Positions 28,429 through 37,749 of a stretch of 64,000 nucleotides of DNA are shown one piece after another. A model generated the notes under the pieces. That model was not told the origin of the DNA and did not search any database. It was given only the letters and a program-made list of their open reading frames with translations. Where the stretch lies: NCBI RefSeq assembly GCF_000620065.1, contig NZ_JHVI01000004.1, forward strand, positions 1 through 64,000. Reading direction: 5' to 3'. Within the stretch, counting starts at the first letter, position 1. Each line of letters starts with the position of its first letter. This stretch comes from Meiothermus cerbereus DSM 11376 (GTDB lineage: Bacteria > Deinococcota > Deinococci > Deinococcales > Thermaceae). Both the position numbers and the translations under genes were made by a program.

Positions 28429-30351
28429 CTAACTCCCAACACGGTGGGCCAGCAAACGCAGACCAACCAACACCACGAAAACCGTACCCCCTTCGTGGGC
28501 CACCACCCCCATTGGCAGGGGTACCTTGCCGGCCAGGGCCAAGACCCCCACCACAACAATTACGCTAAGGGCAAAGCTTAGGTTGAAATAGACGGTACGG
28601 GCGGTGGCGCGGGCTAGTTGTTGGGCCCCCACCAGGCGGTTCAGGTCGTTTTTCATCAGCACCAGGTCGGCGCTCTCGAGCGAGACGTCGGAGCCTGCGG
28701 CCATCGAGACCCCCACGTCGGCGGCGTTTAGCGCGGGGGCATCGTTGAGGCCGTCGCCCACCATCACCACCGTGCCTTCCTGGCGCAGTTGTTTAATGCG
28801 CTCGAGCTTGTCCTCGGGCAAGAGCTCGGCATAAACCTCCTGGATGCCTACCTGCGCGGCGATGTGCTCGGCTACGGCTTTGCGGTCGCCGGTGAGCATG
28901 ATGACCCGTGCGTCCTGCCGTTTTAGCCTGGCAATGGCCTGGGCAGCCTCTGGGCGGGGGGTATCGGCCACGCCCAGCAAGGCCATGGGGTGGTGATCGA
29001 TTCCCAGTACGGCGGTGGTCAGGCCCCTATTCTCCATAGCCTGCAACTGGCGTTCGACCTGGGGCTTTAGGGCTACGCCCAGGCTTTCCAGCAGCCGCCG
29101 GTTGCCCACCCAGACCTGCCTACCATCGGCCAGGATCCCCACCACCCCATGGCCTCGCACGGCCCGTATCTCGCCGACCTCTGGGGTGGGGCCATCCCAG
29201 CTTTGGGCAATGGCCTGGGCGATGGGGTGCTCGCTGTAGCGCTCGATTCCGGCGGCCAGGGCCTTGGCTTCGGCTTCGGAGCCTTGCAGCACCTCTACCT
29301 GTACCAGTTTCATGCGCCCTTCGGTGAGGGTGCCGGTTTTGTCAAAAACGAAGATATTGGCTCTGGCCAGGGCTTCTAAAGCCGCCCCACTCTTGAATAA
29401 TGCCCCAGCTCGAGCCCCCGCAGCCATCGCCGATAACACCGCCGCCGGGGTAGCGATGACCACTGCACAGGGGCTGGCCACAACCAAAAAAGTCATGGCG
29501 CGGTACCAGGCCTGGGCAGCCTCGAGGCCAAAAACAAAGTGTGCTACTACAAAAACCACCGGAGCCGACAGCAACACGGCGATGGTGTAGGGGCCTTCAA
29601 AGCGTTCAGCAAAGCGCTCAGTGCGGCTTTTGCTAGCCTGGGCGCTTTCAACCAGCTTAATCAGTTTGGCCAGGGTGCTTTCGCTGGCGGGGCGTTCTAC
29701 CCGTACCCGCACCGCGCCGTGGCCGTTGAGGGTACCGCTTCTAACGTGGTCGCCAGGTTTTTTATCCACCGGAACGCTCTCGCCCGTAAGGGCACTCTCG
29801 TCTACATCGGTATAGCCTTCCAGCACAATGCCGTCGGCGGCAAAGCGCTCACCCGGGCGTACCACCAGGATGTCGCCCGGCAATAGGGCATCCAGCGGCT
29901 TCCAAAGCTCGCTACCATCTGGCAGCAGCACATTGGCTCCCTCGGGGTGGAGGGTCATGAGGGCCTCGATGGCCCGTCGCGTGCGGTTCATGGCCCAGCT
30001 TTGCAGGGCGTTGGAAAGGCTAAACAAAAAAAGCAGGATGGCCCCATCACCCGCCTGACCTACCGAGGCGGCCCCCAGCGCAGCTACTACCATCAGCAGA
30101 TCCACATCTAGCTTGCGCTGCTGAAAAAGGCTGTGCATGGCCTTGATGGCCGATGGAACCCCGCCTGCCAAAAAGGCCAGCGCCCACAGGCCGTTTCTTA
30201 GCCAGGATATTTCGTAGCTTTCTGCGACAAAACCTCCTACCAGGCCCAGCAGGGTAATACCGGCTAGTAAAAAGCCCCGTTTGACCTCGTGGTTCCAAAA
30301 CAAAAGCAAAGGGTTTTGTGTGGGTATGGAGGGTGTGATGGCAGTGCTCAT
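28429..30351 (-). CDS. P1B-4-type metal-exporting ATPase (Co/Fe/Zn group)
   Basis: 640 aa from ATG 30351 (MSTAITPS). P-type ATPase signatures are complete: DKTGT phosphorylation site, ATP-binding region and GDGLNDAPAL hinge. The metal-selective motifs are SPC (VVASPCAVVIATP) and HEGGT near the C terminus, which together define the P1B-4 subgroup (CoaT, CzcP, CtpD, PfeT). No N-terminal heavy-metal-binding domain is present, normal for this subgroup, whose members export Co2+, Zn2+ or Fe2+. A Fur/PerR-like palindrome lies about 40 bp upstream, which favours iron (PfeT-like) but does not prove it. The longer frame to 30450 crosses the palindrome and is rejected. Confidence 0.93.
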   Translation of the reverse strand: MSTAITPSIPTQNPLLLFWNHEVKRGFLLAGITLLGLVGGFVAESYEISWLRNGLWALAFLAGGVPSAIKAMHSLFQQRKLDVDLLMVVAALGAASVGQAGDGAILLFLFSLSNALQSWAMNRTRRAIEALMTLHPEGANVLLPDGSELWKPLDALLPGDILVVRPGERFAADGIVLEGYTDVDESALTGESVPVDKKPGDHVRSGTLNGHGAVRVRVERPASESTLAKLIKLVESAQASKSRTERFAERFEGPYTIAVLLSAPVVFVVAHFVFGLEAAQAWYRAMTFLVVASPCAVVIATPAAVLSAMAAGARAGALFKSGAALEALARANIFVFDKTGTLTEGRMKLVQVEVLQGSEAEAKALAAGIERYSEHPIAQAIAQSWDGPTPEVGEIRAVRGHGVVGILADGRQVWVGNRRLLESLGVALKPQVERQLQAMENRGLTTAVLGIDHHPMALLGVADTPRPEAAQAIARLKRQDARVIMLTGDRKAVAEHIAAQVGIQEVYAELLPEDKLERIKQLRQEGTVVMVGDGLNDAPALNAADVGVSMAAGSDVSLESADLVLMKNDLNRLVGAQQLARATARTVYFNLSFALSVIVVVGVLALAGKVPLPMGVVAHEGGTVFVVLVGLRLLAHRVGS

Positions 30352-30383
30352 CTGGTTTTCCTTTCTAGCATCTTGAACATATT

Positions 30384-30401
30384 GCAAATAATAATCATTA
30401 C
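30384..30401 (-). promoter_or_regulatory. Fur/PerR-like palindrome upstream of the metal ATPase
   Basis: The centre TAAT-C-ATTA (30392-30400) is a perfect 9-bp palindrome. The surrounding sequence matches 14 of 19 positions of the Fur box and most of the PerR box. It sits just downstream of a possible -35/-10 pair (TTGTAT, 17 bp, TATTAG, minus strand), where a bound repressor would block transcription. AT-rich context makes chance similarity possible. Confidence 0.45.
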
Positions 30402-30614
30402 TAATAAGAGTATCCCATATCAAATACAAAAGCCGCAACCCCAATTCCAACCAACTTAGTGCGGATTAGCCCTGTTCCGCACGCCAATTGTAGTGCTTCA
30501 GGGTAAGGACATTGGACACCTTTGGGCACAGGGCTCGATGGGCCAGGCCCTGCTCGAGGTCAGATAAACCAGGCCACCCCGGGGGTGTGCATATACTTGG
30601 GAAAGGTTACGGGC

Positions 30615-31781
30615 ATGGTGCGCGTTGTGTTTTGCTGTTTGCTCCTGTTGGGGGTTGCCCAGGCCCAGCAGGATTTACTGCTGCGGGTCTTGCTGACCGA
30701 AGCCTCGGCGGGCATTGTTCAGCTTGGGCCTCATCAGCGACAAAGTGCCTACGGTGTGCGTACTTTTGACGCGGCCACCCTGCGGGTCACGGCAGGTTCG
30801 GGCGAGGTTTTGGTCGATGGCCAGAGCGCGGGCCCCTGGGTGGAGTTTGTGCCGGTGGACGGTTTCACCCTGGGGGGGCGAAGCTACCGGGGCAACCTGC
30901 TGGTGGTATGGCAGGCTGGCCGGGCTCTTTTTATCAATCGGGTCTGGCTCGAGGACTACCTGCTGGGCGTTGTCCCTGGCGAGGTTCCGGCCTCGTTTCC
31001 AGATTCGGTACTGCAGGCCCAGACCATTCTGGCCCGTACCTTTGCGCTGTACCGCCTGAATCCCAAGGGCCTCTACGACCTTTGTGCCACCGAACGCTGC
31101 CAGGTCTACCTAGGGCGCTCGGCAGAAACCCCTCGCCACACCAGCGCGGTATATGCCACACGCTCCCTTATCGTGAGCTATAACCACAAGCCCATTACCG
31201 CTGTTTATCACGCCGATTCTGGCGGTTATACCGCAGCCTCCGCCGAAGTCTGGGGCAACAACGTACCCTATTTGGTTTCGCGCCCCGATCCCTTCGCGCA
31301 AAGCCCAAACAGTACCTGGAGCCGCACCCTAACACCCGATGCGGTGGCCAAAGCCCTGGCTGGGCTGGGTATCCAGGTGGGCACGGTGCAGTCCATCACC
31401 CCGCTTTTTATGAGCGAGAGCGGACGTCCACTGCGGCTTCGCGTTGTGGGCAGCAACGGCAGCGTAGAGCTTGATGCGCCTCAGTCTACCCGCCTGCTGC
31501 GGGGCCTGGGGCTACCTTCTACACGGGTGCGTTTTGATGGTTGGCAGGTGTTTGGGCAGGGTAGCGGCCACGGGGTGGGCATGAGCCAGTGGGGCGCTCG
31601 AGGGCTCGCCCTGCAGGGCTGGGACTTCCGCCAGATTCTGGGCTACTATTACCCTGGAACCTTTCTCAGCAGCTTTGAGGTGGTGGCGGGCATATGGGAA
31701 AAGCTACGCCTGGCCGGATACCCTTTATGGCCGACCCACGGCGGCCTGGGGCTTTATGCATTTGCTGTGGGGCGCTCCTGA
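30615..31781 (+). CDS. SpoIID/LytB domain protein (peptidoglycan lytic transglycosylase-like)
   Basis: 388 aa with a signal peptide (VVFCCLLLLGVAQAQ). SpoIID domain signatures: WLEDYLLGVVPGEVPASFP, AQTILARTFAL, and SGHGVGMSQWGARGLA near the C terminus. In spore formers SpoIID cuts glycan strands during engulfment; outside spore formers, SpoIID-like proteins probably trim denuded glycans during wall turnover. TATACT (30592-30597) with GGAAAGG gives a short leader before the ATG at 30615; the extension to 30522 is rejected. Its neighbours do not clarify the role. Confidence 0.9.
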   Translation: MVRVVFCCLLLLGVAQAQQDLLLRVLLTEASAGIVQLGPHQRQSAYGVRTFDAATLRVTAGSGEVLVDGQSAGPWVEFVPVDGFTLGGRSYRGNLLVVWQAGRALFINRVWLEDYLLGVVPGEVPASFPDSVLQAQTILARTFALYRLNPKGLYDLCATERCQVYLGRSAETPRHTSAVYATRSLIVSYNHKPITAVYHADSGGYTAASAEVWGNNVPYLVSRPDPFAQSPNSTWSRTLTPDAVAKALAGLGIQVGTVQSITPLFMSESGRPLRLRVVGSNGSVELDAPQSTRLLRGLGLPSTRVRFDGWQVFGQGSGHGVGMSQWGARGLALQGWDFRQILGYYYPGTFLSSFEVVAGIWEKLRLAGYPLWPTHGGLGLYAFAVGRS

Positions 31782-31872
31782 AAACAGCTCTTCCTTTGGA
31801 AGCTGCATCTTCAGACAGTCGGCTAGATGCCGGTGGTAGAGGGGGCCTGTACACCAAATTTATCTCCCATGG

Positions 31873-31943
31873 GCTGCTTCACAGGCGTGGCCTCCCACCT
31901 GGGAGTTGAGCGGCTCAATATTTTGTGAAGAGCGCTCTAAATA
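31873..31943. repeat. Intergenic repeat family C, copy C3
   Basis: Contains CTTCACAGGCGTGGCCTCC and ends TGTGAAGAGCGCTCTAAATA. It lacks the central portion present in C2. Sits between the SpoIID gene and the SCO promoter. Confidence 0.68.
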
Positions 31944-32021
31944 GCCAGAAAGCGGGGTACTGGCAATGCTGAACGGGAGGGGCGCCTGAAGCCACCGATA
32001 GGCGCGAAGGGGCTGGACTGG

Positions 32022-32050
32022 TTGGCATTTGCTCTATATTCAGCTAGGTT
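32022..32050 (+). promoter_or_regulatory. Leaderless promoter of the SCO gene
   Basis: TTGGCA (32022-32027), 17-bp spacer, TAGGTT (32045-32050), 6 bases, then GTG at 32057. This decides the GTG start over the ATGs a few codons later. Confidence 0.68.
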
Positions 32051-32056
32051 TAAGCT

Positions 32057-32647
32057 GTGCCAGTCATGATGGTTAAAATGCCAAGGTTTCTTTGCTGCTT
32101 GCTGCTTGGCCTGACCAGCCTGGTCTGGGCCCACGGGGGGCACTACCTGCCCGCTTCGGGGCCGGGGGCCACCGATTTCAAACCAGCCCGGACACTTCCA
32201 ACGGTGGAACTCCGCTCGCACGAGAACAAAGTGTTTGTATTTCCCCCTAAAGGCCCGGCGGTGGTGCTTTTTGGCTATACCCAGTGCCCGGATGCCTGCC
32301 CCCTCACGCTGGGCCGCCTGCTGCCTGCTTATGAAGCCCTGGGTGCACCGCCCAACCTTCAACTGCTGCTCTTGAGCGTGGACGAACGCGATACCCCTCA
32401 GATCCTGCAAAAATACCTGCGGGGTTTTTCCCCCGTCCAGGGGCTCACCGGCAAGCCCGAAGCCATTCGCCAGATTGCCGAGGCTGCCCGGGTCGAGTAC
32501 AACCTGGCGCCAGGCGGGCGGCTGGTCTTTCACACCGACGCTCTGGCCTTGCTGGATACCCAGGGCAAGTTGGTGCGGATGCTGTATGGGGCGAGCCGCC
32601 TTTCTACCGCTAAACTAAAAGAAGAAATAGCGCACTTGCTGAGGTGA
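32057..32647 (+). CDS. SCO1/SenC/PrrC-type copper chaperone
   Basis: 196 aa. A thioredoxin-fold, membrane-anchored or secreted protein with the copper-binding pair C-x3-C in CPDACP and the distal histidine in LVFHTDALALLD. The signal or anchor is FLCCLLLGLTSLVWA. SCO proteins deliver copper to the CuA site of cytochrome oxidase or to other extracytoplasmic copper enzymes. Here the next gene, with its start overlapping the SCO stop, encodes a copper-binding monooxygenase-like protein, the obvious client. A GTG start is chosen because of the leaderless promoter geometry. Confidence 0.9.
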   Translation: MPVMMVKMPRFLCCLLLGLTSLVWAHGGHYLPASGPGATDFKPARTLPTVELRSHENKVFVFPPKGPAVVLFGYTQCPDACPLTLGRLLPAYEALGAPPNLQLLLLSVDERDTPQILQKYLRGFSPVQGLTGKPEAIRQIAEAARVEYNLAPGGRLVFHTDALALLDTQGKLVRMLYGASRLSTAKLKEEIAHLLR

Positions 32648-34029
32648 ATATGCCGAGAATACCGCTGCTGTTGTTGGGTTTTCTAGCGTTGGGTTCGATG
32701 GGGGCGGGCCCGGCCCAGCCCCCTACCTACCACGGGGAGGTGGCCGAGATTCTGCAGGCCAACTGTGTGGGTTGTCATACCGAAGGCGGCATCGCGCCTT
32801 TTCCCCTGGACGATGCCCGCTGGGCGCACAATATGGCGGCGGCCATTGCCGACTCGGTCAAGCAGGGCCGGATGCCCCCCTGGCCCCCCGGTGAGGGTAC
32901 GCCTCCCCTCAAAGACGAACGCAAACTTTCTGCCAGTGCCAAGGCCGCGCTGATTGCCTGGGCCGAGGCCGGTGCGCCCCTGGGGAACCCCAGGCCCATT
33001 GCTGCCAAAGCCACGCCGCCCGCACCACAACCCGATCTGGTGGCTACGCTGAACCCCCCATACACACCCAACGATGCCCTTCTGGACGATTACCGCTGCT
33101 TTTTGATGCCCGCTACCTTCGACCGCGATACCTACCTGACCGGCTACAAGATTATTCCGGGTGACAAGCGCAGCGTGCACCACGTGATCCTGTTCCTGAT
33201 TGGCCCCGATATGGTAGAAGCCGCCCAGGCCAAGGACCGCGCCGAGCCAGGCCCCGGCTGGCAGTGCTTCGGTGGGCCGGGCTTGAGCGGCGATCCGCGC
33301 AACATTGGCGGTATTTTGGGTTTCTGGGTACCGGGTGGAGGGGCCACCATGCTGCCAGAGGGTACGGGGCGGCTTTTGCGGGCGGGTAGCCGGGTGGTGA
33401 TGCAGGTACACTACAACACCGCCTCGGGCGCCAACCCCGACGCCACCCAGATGGCTTTGTACCTAGCACCCAGGGGCGTCCAGCTCAAGCGGCTGGTGGG
33501 CATGACCCTGGCCGCCCCGGTGGAAATAAAGTGCCCGCCGGGTATGACGGGAGAACAGTGTACCCGTGCCTACGCTCGAGCCCGCACCGAGCTGGGCGTT
33601 ATCGCCGACTGGATTCACATGCTGTGCAACACGAGCATTGAGGGCTACCTGAACCGCGATATAGGCGATGGTAGCCGCCAGGCTACCTCCTGTGACTGGA
33701 CGGTCCAAAACGCCCTCGAGGTGTACGGGGTAACCGCGCACATGCACCTGCGGGGGGTGGAGTTTAAGGTGGAGGTCAACCCCGGTACGCCGGGCGCTCA
33801 GACGCTTTTCTACATCCCGCAGTGGAACTTCCAGTGGCAGGGCGAGTACTGGTACCAGACCCCCATCCGGCTGCGGCAGGGCGACCGGGTGCGGGTAACC
33901 TGTGTCTACGACAATAAATCGGCTATTCCCGGCCCCGGTGGGGAGCCTTTGCAGCCCCGCTATATGACCTGGGGGGAGGGTACGACCGACGAGATGTGCC
34001 TGGGCTCGCTGTTTGGGGTGCGGGAGTAG
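32644..34029 (+). CDS. Cytochrome c-copper monooxygenase fusion (PHM/DBM-like)
   Basis: 461 aa. Signal peptide (about 1-24), then a cytochrome c domain with CVGCH at 41-45 and a likely axial M77 (GRMPPWP), then a domain like peptidylglycine/dopamine beta-type copper monooxygenases. All copper ligands appear: H179-H180 (VHHV), H256 (QVHYN), H366 and H368 (AHMHLRG) and M451 (TTDEMC). Such enzymes hydroxylate C-H bonds using ascorbate as reductant; the attached haem domain could supply electrons instead. The substrate is unknown. GTG at 32644 overlaps the SCO gene stop by 4 bases; ATG 32650 is possible. Confidence 0.88.
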   Translation: MNMPRIPLLLLGFLALGSMGAGPAQPPTYHGEVAEILQANCVGCHTEGGIAPFPLDDARWAHNMAAAIADSVKQGRMPPWPPGEGTPPLKDERKLSASAKAALIAWAEAGAPLGNPRPIAAKATPPAPQPDLVATLNPPYTPNDALLDDYRCFLMPATFDRDTYLTGYKIIPGDKRSVHHVILFLIGPDMVEAAQAKDRAEPGPGWQCFGGPGLSGDPRNIGGILGFWVPGGGATMLPEGTGRLLRAGSRVVMQVHYNTASGANPDATQMALYLAPRGVQLKRLVGMTLAAPVEIKCPPGMTGEQCTRAYARARTELGVIADWIHMLCNTSIEGYLNRDIGDGSRQATSCDWTVQNALEVYGVTAHMHLRGVEFKVEVNPGTPGAQTLFYIPQWNFQWQGEYWYQTPIRLRQGDRVRVTCVYDNKSAIPGPGGEPLQPRYMTWGEGTTDEMCLGSLFGVRE

Positions 34030-34039
34030 GGGAGGGGGC

Positions 34040-34558
34040 ATGCGGTGCTGGGCGGTTATGCTGGTGGTGGCTGGAGCCGCTGGCCTGGCCCAGTCCAGCG
34101 ACCCGGCAGTGCTGGATCGCTGTCAGGCCATTTTCCAGACCCTGCGCCCCCAGTTTGCCTATGCCGAGCGGGCCGCGCCCCAGCGCTTCTTGGTACGGGT
34201 GGTGCTGGGGAGCGATGACTTTCCGGTAAGCCGCATAACGGTCAACATAGACCTGACCCCGGTTCCACTGGGACTTGAAGAGATCGCGGTGGTGGTGCTC
34301 GAGCGCCCGGTTCAGGATGCCGTGCGGCTGCGTAACCAGCTGGCCCGCCGCTTTGCGAATGTGCTGCAAAACATCAACCTGGGCAACTGGTATGTGGTGG
34401 AGCCCAGAGGGTATCGCTGCTTCCTGACCTTCCAGGGCCGGGTGGTGGGGGTGCTGGTGCTGGGAAGGAACCTCGAGCCCCTCTCCGACCCCCGCTGGCT
34501 GGCAGCCTACCAGCGCTCGCCGGTGCGCTTTCCGGCGGAGGAGCCGACGGTTCGTTAG
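34040..34558 (+). CDS. Secreted protein of unknown function
   Basis: 172 aa with a short signal peptide (MRCWAVMLVVAGAAGLAQ). I do not recognise a domain; the mature part is mixed alpha/beta with cysteines at DRCQA and YRCFLTF. GGGGAGGGGG precedes the ATG at 34040, 10 bases after the monooxygenase stop, so it belongs to the SCO-monooxygenase operon and may be an accessory protein. Confidence 0.68.
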   Translation: MRCWAVMLVVAGAAGLAQSSDPAVLDRCQAIFQTLRPQFAYAERAAPQRFLVRVVLGSDDFPVSRITVNIDLTPVPLGLEEIAVVVLERPVQDAVRLRNQLARRFANVLQNINLGNWYVVEPRGYRCFLTFQGRVVGVLVLGRNLEPLSDPRWLAAYQRSPVRFPAEEPTVR

Positions 34559-34636
34559 GCGGGCACGGCGCGTACACCAGGGTGTTGAGTAAAAATGCGC
34601 TTCTCGTTGTGCCAAGATGGCCGCTATAGTGAGGCT

Positions 34637-36970
34637 GTGCACCTGATTGTGGGCCCCCCCGCATCTGGCAAAACCACCCGTCTGCTCGAGGTCGCCCAAG
34701 CCTATTTGCGGCAGCGCAAGCGGGTCTGGTGGGTTTGTTTGCCCGCGCAAAAAGCCTACGTTTACCGCCGGGCTACCCAGGAGGGCGCCACGCTGGGCCT
34801 CGAGGTGCTCAGCTCGCAGCAGCTTTACTACCGGCTGCTGGCGGCCAGCTTTGGCCTGAAGCCCATCCTGACCGGGCCGGGCCGGGTGGCGCTGGTGGGG
34901 GAGGCGCTTTTATCGGATGGCAGCCCATTGCTCAGCCCTGGCGAGGCCCGCCTGTTCAGCCGGGCCATTGCCGAGGCCAAACGCAACGGGGTCAGGCCCG
35001 AGGAGGTTCCCATCCTGGGGCCAGAGACCCGGCGTCTAAGGGCGGTGTATGCCCGCTACGAGGAACTCAAAGACCACTGGGGGCGCTGGGACTACGACGA
35101 CTTTCGCGCCGGGGCCTTAAAGCTACTGCAACAGGGCCAAGCCCAGCTCGAGCCCGACTTGGTGGTGGTGGATGGTTTCCGCGAACTAAGCGTCCAGGAA
35201 CTGCGGCTTTTGCAGGCCCTGTCCCGCGATGTTCCACTCTGGGTTAGCCTCCCGGAAGCCCCGCCCGGATTCGTTCCCGATGAGGTACTGGGCTCCCGCG
35301 CAATTACCACCCAGGTCTACCGCGCCCAGAACCCGGTGAGCGAGGCCCGCTGGGTACTGCGCTCAATTAAGCGCGACCTGGCACAGGGAATGAAGTCCCT
35401 GGAGGTGGCCGTGGTGGCGCCGGAGTCGCGGATACCTGCCATACTCACCCTGGCCGATGAGTACGGCCTGCCCCTTATAGAACACCTGCCCCGCACTGCC
35501 GCCGACACCCCCGAGGGACGGCTCTTGCTCGAGCTGCTCGAGCTGCCCGACTACCCCACCCCCACCCGCCTGCTGGCCGTGCCGGATCTGGCCCCGCTGG
35601 GCCGGGCGGCCCTCGAGCGCAGCCTGGTGGGCCTCGAGGCCATCTCCCGCCTGGCCGCCGAGTTGGGGATGCAAGCGGTATGGGCTGCGTGGCTCTCGCG
35701 TTTGCGGCCCCCTGGCGAGAAGGGCTCGGTTTTTGAGAACCAACAGCCCACCCTCCACCCCTCGCTGGCCTGGGCCGAAGAGCTGCTGGACTCGCTGCCA
35801 GAGGTGCGCCACAGCCCCCGCCGGGCCAGCCTGATGGAACGGGCCTATGAAGCCCATCGCATTGCGCTAGGCCCCGATTTTCGCCACTGGTGGGCGGCTT
35901 TGCTGGCCGAGACCTACGAGCCCCACCGCCCGCCCGGGGGAGTGGCGGTGCTTACCCCCAACCTGGCCTCGGGGCAGCGCTGGAAGAAGCTCTACCTGAT
36001 CTATGCGGTGGAGGGAGCCTACAGCAGCGGTGAGCAGGAGGACTATTTTATTCCCGAGGAGTGGCGGGTGAGCCTCGAGGAGGCCTTGGGGCGGGCGGGG
36101 GGCAGTCTGCCCAAGCGCTTTATGGGGCGCGACCGGCTGCTCTTGCACGAGCTAAAAACCCGCGCCGACGAGGTTATCGTTACCTACCCCGAGGCCAGCC
36201 AGGAGGGGCCGCTGGAGCCTGAGCCTATCCTGGTGGGGCCTCACCCACCCTACCTGCCCGAGCTGCCACCCGCCAGCCCGCTCGAGCTGGCCCAGAACGG
36301 AGGCTACAAGGCCCCGCTGGGGCAGGTGAACCTGGGTTCGCCGCGGGTGGAAAACCTGCGCCACTACCACGAGTGCGGATTTCAATTCTGGGCCCAGCAA
36401 CTCACGCCAGTAGAAGAGGAGCCCCTATGGTGGCAGCAGTGGGTACGCGAGCTGCGTAAGGCCGAAAAGCTGGTGCCGGCCCGCCTCGAGGCCCTGGCCC
36501 GACAGTTCCCCCAGACCGAAGGCTGGATGCGCCGCCACCAGGCTCTTCTGAGCGAGCTCAACCTAGGCTTCAAGCTGGAGGGCCGGGGTCTGGAAGCACG
36601 CCTGGACGGGGTTTTGCGTAAGGGGGGCGAGGTGCACATCTACCGCTTTGTGGCTCCCGAAACCCACCCCGAAGACGCCGAACAGCAGGTGCGCAACCGC
36701 TGGAGCGAGCGCTGGGCCGCGGCCCATCTGTTGGCCGCTTACCCAGGCCGTGTTCAGCGGGTGTACCTGTGGGCCTGGCCGGTGCTGGGCGAGCCGGTGC
36801 TGCTTTATGGCAAGCCCATCGAAAAACTCTGGAATACCCTGAAGGCGCTATTGGACAGGGCGCAGGCAACCTACGCCCAGTACAAAGCCGGAGTGGTCGA
36901 ACCCAACCCCGGTTTTCGCTGCCGGAGCTGTAGTGTTAAGGATGTGTGCCGCGAAGGCAGACTGGGGTAA
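34637..36970 (+). CDS. addB: AddB-type subunit of the AddAB helicase-nuclease, nuclease site degenerate
   Basis: 777 aa. GPPASGKTT (6-14) is a Walker A at the very N terminus, as in AddB. Cysteines C580, C762, C765 and C771 match the AddB iron-sulfur pattern (one distant Cys, then C-x2-C-x5-C). The C-terminal nuclease motif usually reads GxxD...D-x-K; here the first Asp survives (EARLDGVL) but the second part reads HIYRF, so the nuclease is probably inactive. GTG 34637 is preferred because TATAGT (34625-34630) lies 6 bases before it; ATG 34595 gives 14 extra residues. AddAB resects double-strand breaks before RecA loading. Its partner addA is 2.7 kb downstream. Confidence 0.85.
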   Translation: MHLIVGPPASGKTTRLLEVAQAYLRQRKRVWWVCLPAQKAYVYRRATQEGATLGLEVLSSQQLYYRLLAASFGLKPILTGPGRVALVGEALLSDGSPLLSPGEARLFSRAIAEAKRNGVRPEEVPILGPETRRLRAVYARYEELKDHWGRWDYDDFRAGALKLLQQGQAQLEPDLVVVDGFRELSVQELRLLQALSRDVPLWVSLPEAPPGFVPDEVLGSRAITTQVYRAQNPVSEARWVLRSIKRDLAQGMKSLEVAVVAPESRIPAILTLADEYGLPLIEHLPRTAADTPEGRLLLELLELPDYPTPTRLLAVPDLAPLGRAALERSLVGLEAISRLAAELGMQAVWAAWLSRLRPPGEKGSVFENQQPTLHPSLAWAEELLDSLPEVRHSPRRASLMERAYEAHRIALGPDFRHWWAALLAETYEPHRPPGGVAVLTPNLASGQRWKKLYLIYAVEGAYSSGEQEDYFIPEEWRVSLEEALGRAGGSLPKRFMGRDRLLLHELKTRADEVIVTYPEASQEGPLEPEPILVGPHPPYLPELPPASPLELAQNGGYKAPLGQVNLGSPRVENLRHYHECGFQFWAQQLTPVEEEPLWWQQWVRELRKAEKLVPARLEALARQFPQTEGWMRRHQALLSELNLGFKLEGRGLEARLDGVLRKGGEVHIYRFVAPETHPEDAEQQVRNRWSERWAAAHLLAAYPGRVQRVYLWAWPVLGEPVLLYGKPIEKLWNTLKALLDRAQATYAQYKAGVVEPNPGFRCRSCSVKDVCREGRLG

Positions 36971-36996
36971 TACGAACCACACCCGAAGCGTTCGGT

Positions 36997-37662
36997 TTAG
37001 AACCTGAACGAAAGTGAGAAGCCAAAGGGTGTGGCCAGCCGGGGCACGCTGAAATACTCGTCGGGAGGCAGCAGGAAAAGCGAAATTTCTGGAGCGGCTA
37101 TAAAGCGGCCTAGCGGCAGGTTTACCCCAATGGTAAAGCCGGGGTTCAAGCGCAACCCGCTGCAGCGAAGGGGGGTGTTGTCGCGGCTATTGCACTGCAC
37201 ATAGTTGTACACACGAGGTCCGATGTAGCCCTGGCCGGTTTCCAGGGGGATGGGCCAGTAGTACCCCACGTCCAGCCCAACGCCCCCGCTGTTTACCGCT
37301 TCGTAAACGTAGGTGGAGCCGTCGTAGCGGTAGGTGGAGTAGGTCTCCCAGGCAACGCTAAAAGCAGCGGAAAATCCCCCTTGTACATACGAGGCTCGAG
37401 CAAAAGCCGAAGAGCCGCCCCTTGGGGCCACAATCAGGTCGGCGCCCCAGGGCTCCTGGATGTACTGAAACCCAAAACCCTCAGGGCCGCTGCGCAAGCC
37501 CAGGGATGCACCTCCACCAGACTGCAACCTGGCGGCTTGAGGGGTAGATACAAAGGGCACAAAGGCGTTCTGGTAGCCAATAGCACCGGGTGGTGCCACG
37601 TTAGAAGGGGCGCAGGCGGAGAATATAAGGGCCAGCAGGGCAAAAATATGATGGGTTTTCAT
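36997..37662 (-). CDS. Predicted outer-membrane lipoprotein/beta-barrel
   Basis: 221 aa from ATG 37662. Signal peptide with lipobox LIFSAC, then beta-rich alternating sequence ending in FGFSLSFRF with a terminal Phe, the usual C-terminal signature of outer-membrane barrels. Function unknown. TAGAAT lies 8 bases before the ATG and TTGTGG 16 bp further upstream, a leaderless promoter. The frame to 37704 is rejected. It converges with addB. Confidence 0.75.
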   Translation of the reverse strand: MKTHHIFALLALIFSACAPSNVAPPGAIGYQNAFVPFVSTPQAARLQSGGGASLGLRSGPEGFGFQYIQEPWGADLIVAPRGGSSAFARASYVQGGFSAAFSVAWETYSTYRYDGSTYVYEAVNSGGVGLDVGYYWPIPLETGQGYIGPRVYNYVQCNSRDNTPLRCSGLRLNPGFTIGVNLPLGRFIAAPEISLFLLPPDEYFSVPRLATPFGFSLSFRF

Positions 37663-37749
37663 ACACCGACATTCTATTTGGCGGGCTGGTGTCCACAAGT
37701 TCAAATGCCCTTTGGGACTTTACGGCCTCAAACCTTACGCCGGGGGCGC

